In this document: positions 12,547 to 12,767 of the stretch, piece after piece | Numbering within the stretch: position 1 is the stretch's first letter | Layout of the letters: each line of letters opens with the position of its first letter | Assembly: GCA_036507695.1 (NCBI GenBank) | Contig: DATCIR010000103.1 | Location: forward strand, 1 to 12,767 | Reading direction: 5' to 3' | Source: JAKEGK01 sp036507695 | GTDB taxonomy: Bacteria > Pseudomonadota > Gammaproteobacteria > SZUA-152 | Length of the DNA: 12,767 bases | The notes under the pieces: generated by a model | Database searches by the model: none | The model's input: the letters and a program-made list of their open reading frames with translations, nothing else | Told to the model about the DNA's origin: nothing | Program-made: the position numbers and the translations under genes

Positions 12547-12767
12547 TCAATGATCATTAATACTGGTGCCGGCGATCCGGTCATAATAACGCGCCCGGTA
12601 CATCAAGCGTTGCGTACCGGATGAAACACCATTTTCGAATTTATCACGTCCATGCAGGATGTTGTTCGAAAGAATCCCTTCATTGGCTTGCAGTTTAATC
12701 CGGTGAATATAGGGTAAATCAGACGCTAATAGATGTTTCAGAAATTGCACGGCACATGTGACCATCT
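12547..12767 (-). CDS. TauD/TfdA-like Fe(II)/2-oxoglutarate dioxygenase, C-terminal part (continues beyond right edge)
   Basis: 73 codons of frame remain open to the window edge. An ATG at 12765 is in frame, but the protein would be far too short for the family (usually about 280 or more residues), so this is the C-terminus of a cut gene. The visible part has the typical end of TauD-like enzymes: a helix (AVQFLKHLLASDLPYIHRIKL), then EGILSNNILHGRDKFENG with the distal iron-ligand histidine in LHGR, and RLMYRARYYDRI with the arginine expected to bind 2-oxoglutarate. The HxD ligands lie outside the window. It is the first visible gene of the minus-strand operon and the third 2OG oxygenase here. 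The substrate is unknown. Confidence 0.75.
   Translation of the reverse strand, partial: MVTCAVQFLKHLLASDLPYIHRIKLQANEGILSNNILHGRDKFENGVSSGTQRLMYRARYYDRIAGTSINDH

Noticed and set aside
1..12767. CRISPR array, tRNA or rRNA genes, insertion sequences
   Set aside because: I looked because of the Cas6-like gene. No regularly spaced direct repeats, cloverleaf sequence, rRNA-like stretch or transposase was found. The tandem repeats present have no spacers.

Overview
The window reads as the chromosome of a Gram-negative gammaproteobacterium. A methanotroph or sulfur-metabolising relative (Methylococcales-like) would fit, but this is inferred from the gene families and moderate base composition, not from a marker gene. 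No rRNA, tRNA, transposase, phage gene or CRISPR array was seen.

Left part (1-6640). A secreted SdrD/Ig-like protein gene leaves the window on the minus strand (start 730). It faces away from a NarL/LuxR-type response regulator gene (1227-1886, plus). Between them lie two inverted, hand-aligned copies of about 110 bp (746-855 and 1153-1263, about 79% identical with a perfect 22-bp core). The right copy is the regulator's leader plus its first codons. The left copy is a remnant of a second regulator gene that now overlaps the start of the secreted-protein gene. The regulator is convergent with a soluble GAF-PAS-PAS histidine kinase (1954-4116, minus). Divergent from the kinase, 34 bp away, are a histidine-rich SCO copper protein (4151-4888) and a c-type cytochrome fused to a periplasmic-binding-protein-like domain (4934-6637). 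Together these look like a redox or copper module with its own two-component system.

Middle part (6640-8700). A prominent hairpin and a perfect palindrome precede a two-gene operon: a Sfum_1244-like conserved protein (6829-7866) and a Sel1-repeat protein (7891-8322). A small acidic protein of unknown function (8471-8668, minus) converges on it.

Right part (8900-12767). Two Fe(II)/2-oxoglutarate oxygenases on the plus strand (8908-9516, P4H-like; 9597-10271, PKHD type) end at a strong palindromic hairpin. From the other side comes a minus-strand operon, in transcription order: a TauD-like oxygenase (cut by the window edge), a 75-aa protein, a helical protein of about 235 aa, a Cas6/Cmx6-like RAMP protein, and a DsrC/TusE-family protein lacking every cysteine. 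An orphan Cas6-like RNA-binding protein beside a cysteine-free sulfur-relay homologue and several oxygenases, with no CRISPR array here, is the strongest candidate for an undescribed system. A role in RNA processing or modification, or in regulation, is a hypothesis only.

Short tandem repeats (12x4, 21x2.4, 14x3 and 13x3 bp) recur at gene ends, gene starts and spacers. One of them triplicates a Shine-Dalgarno-like element.
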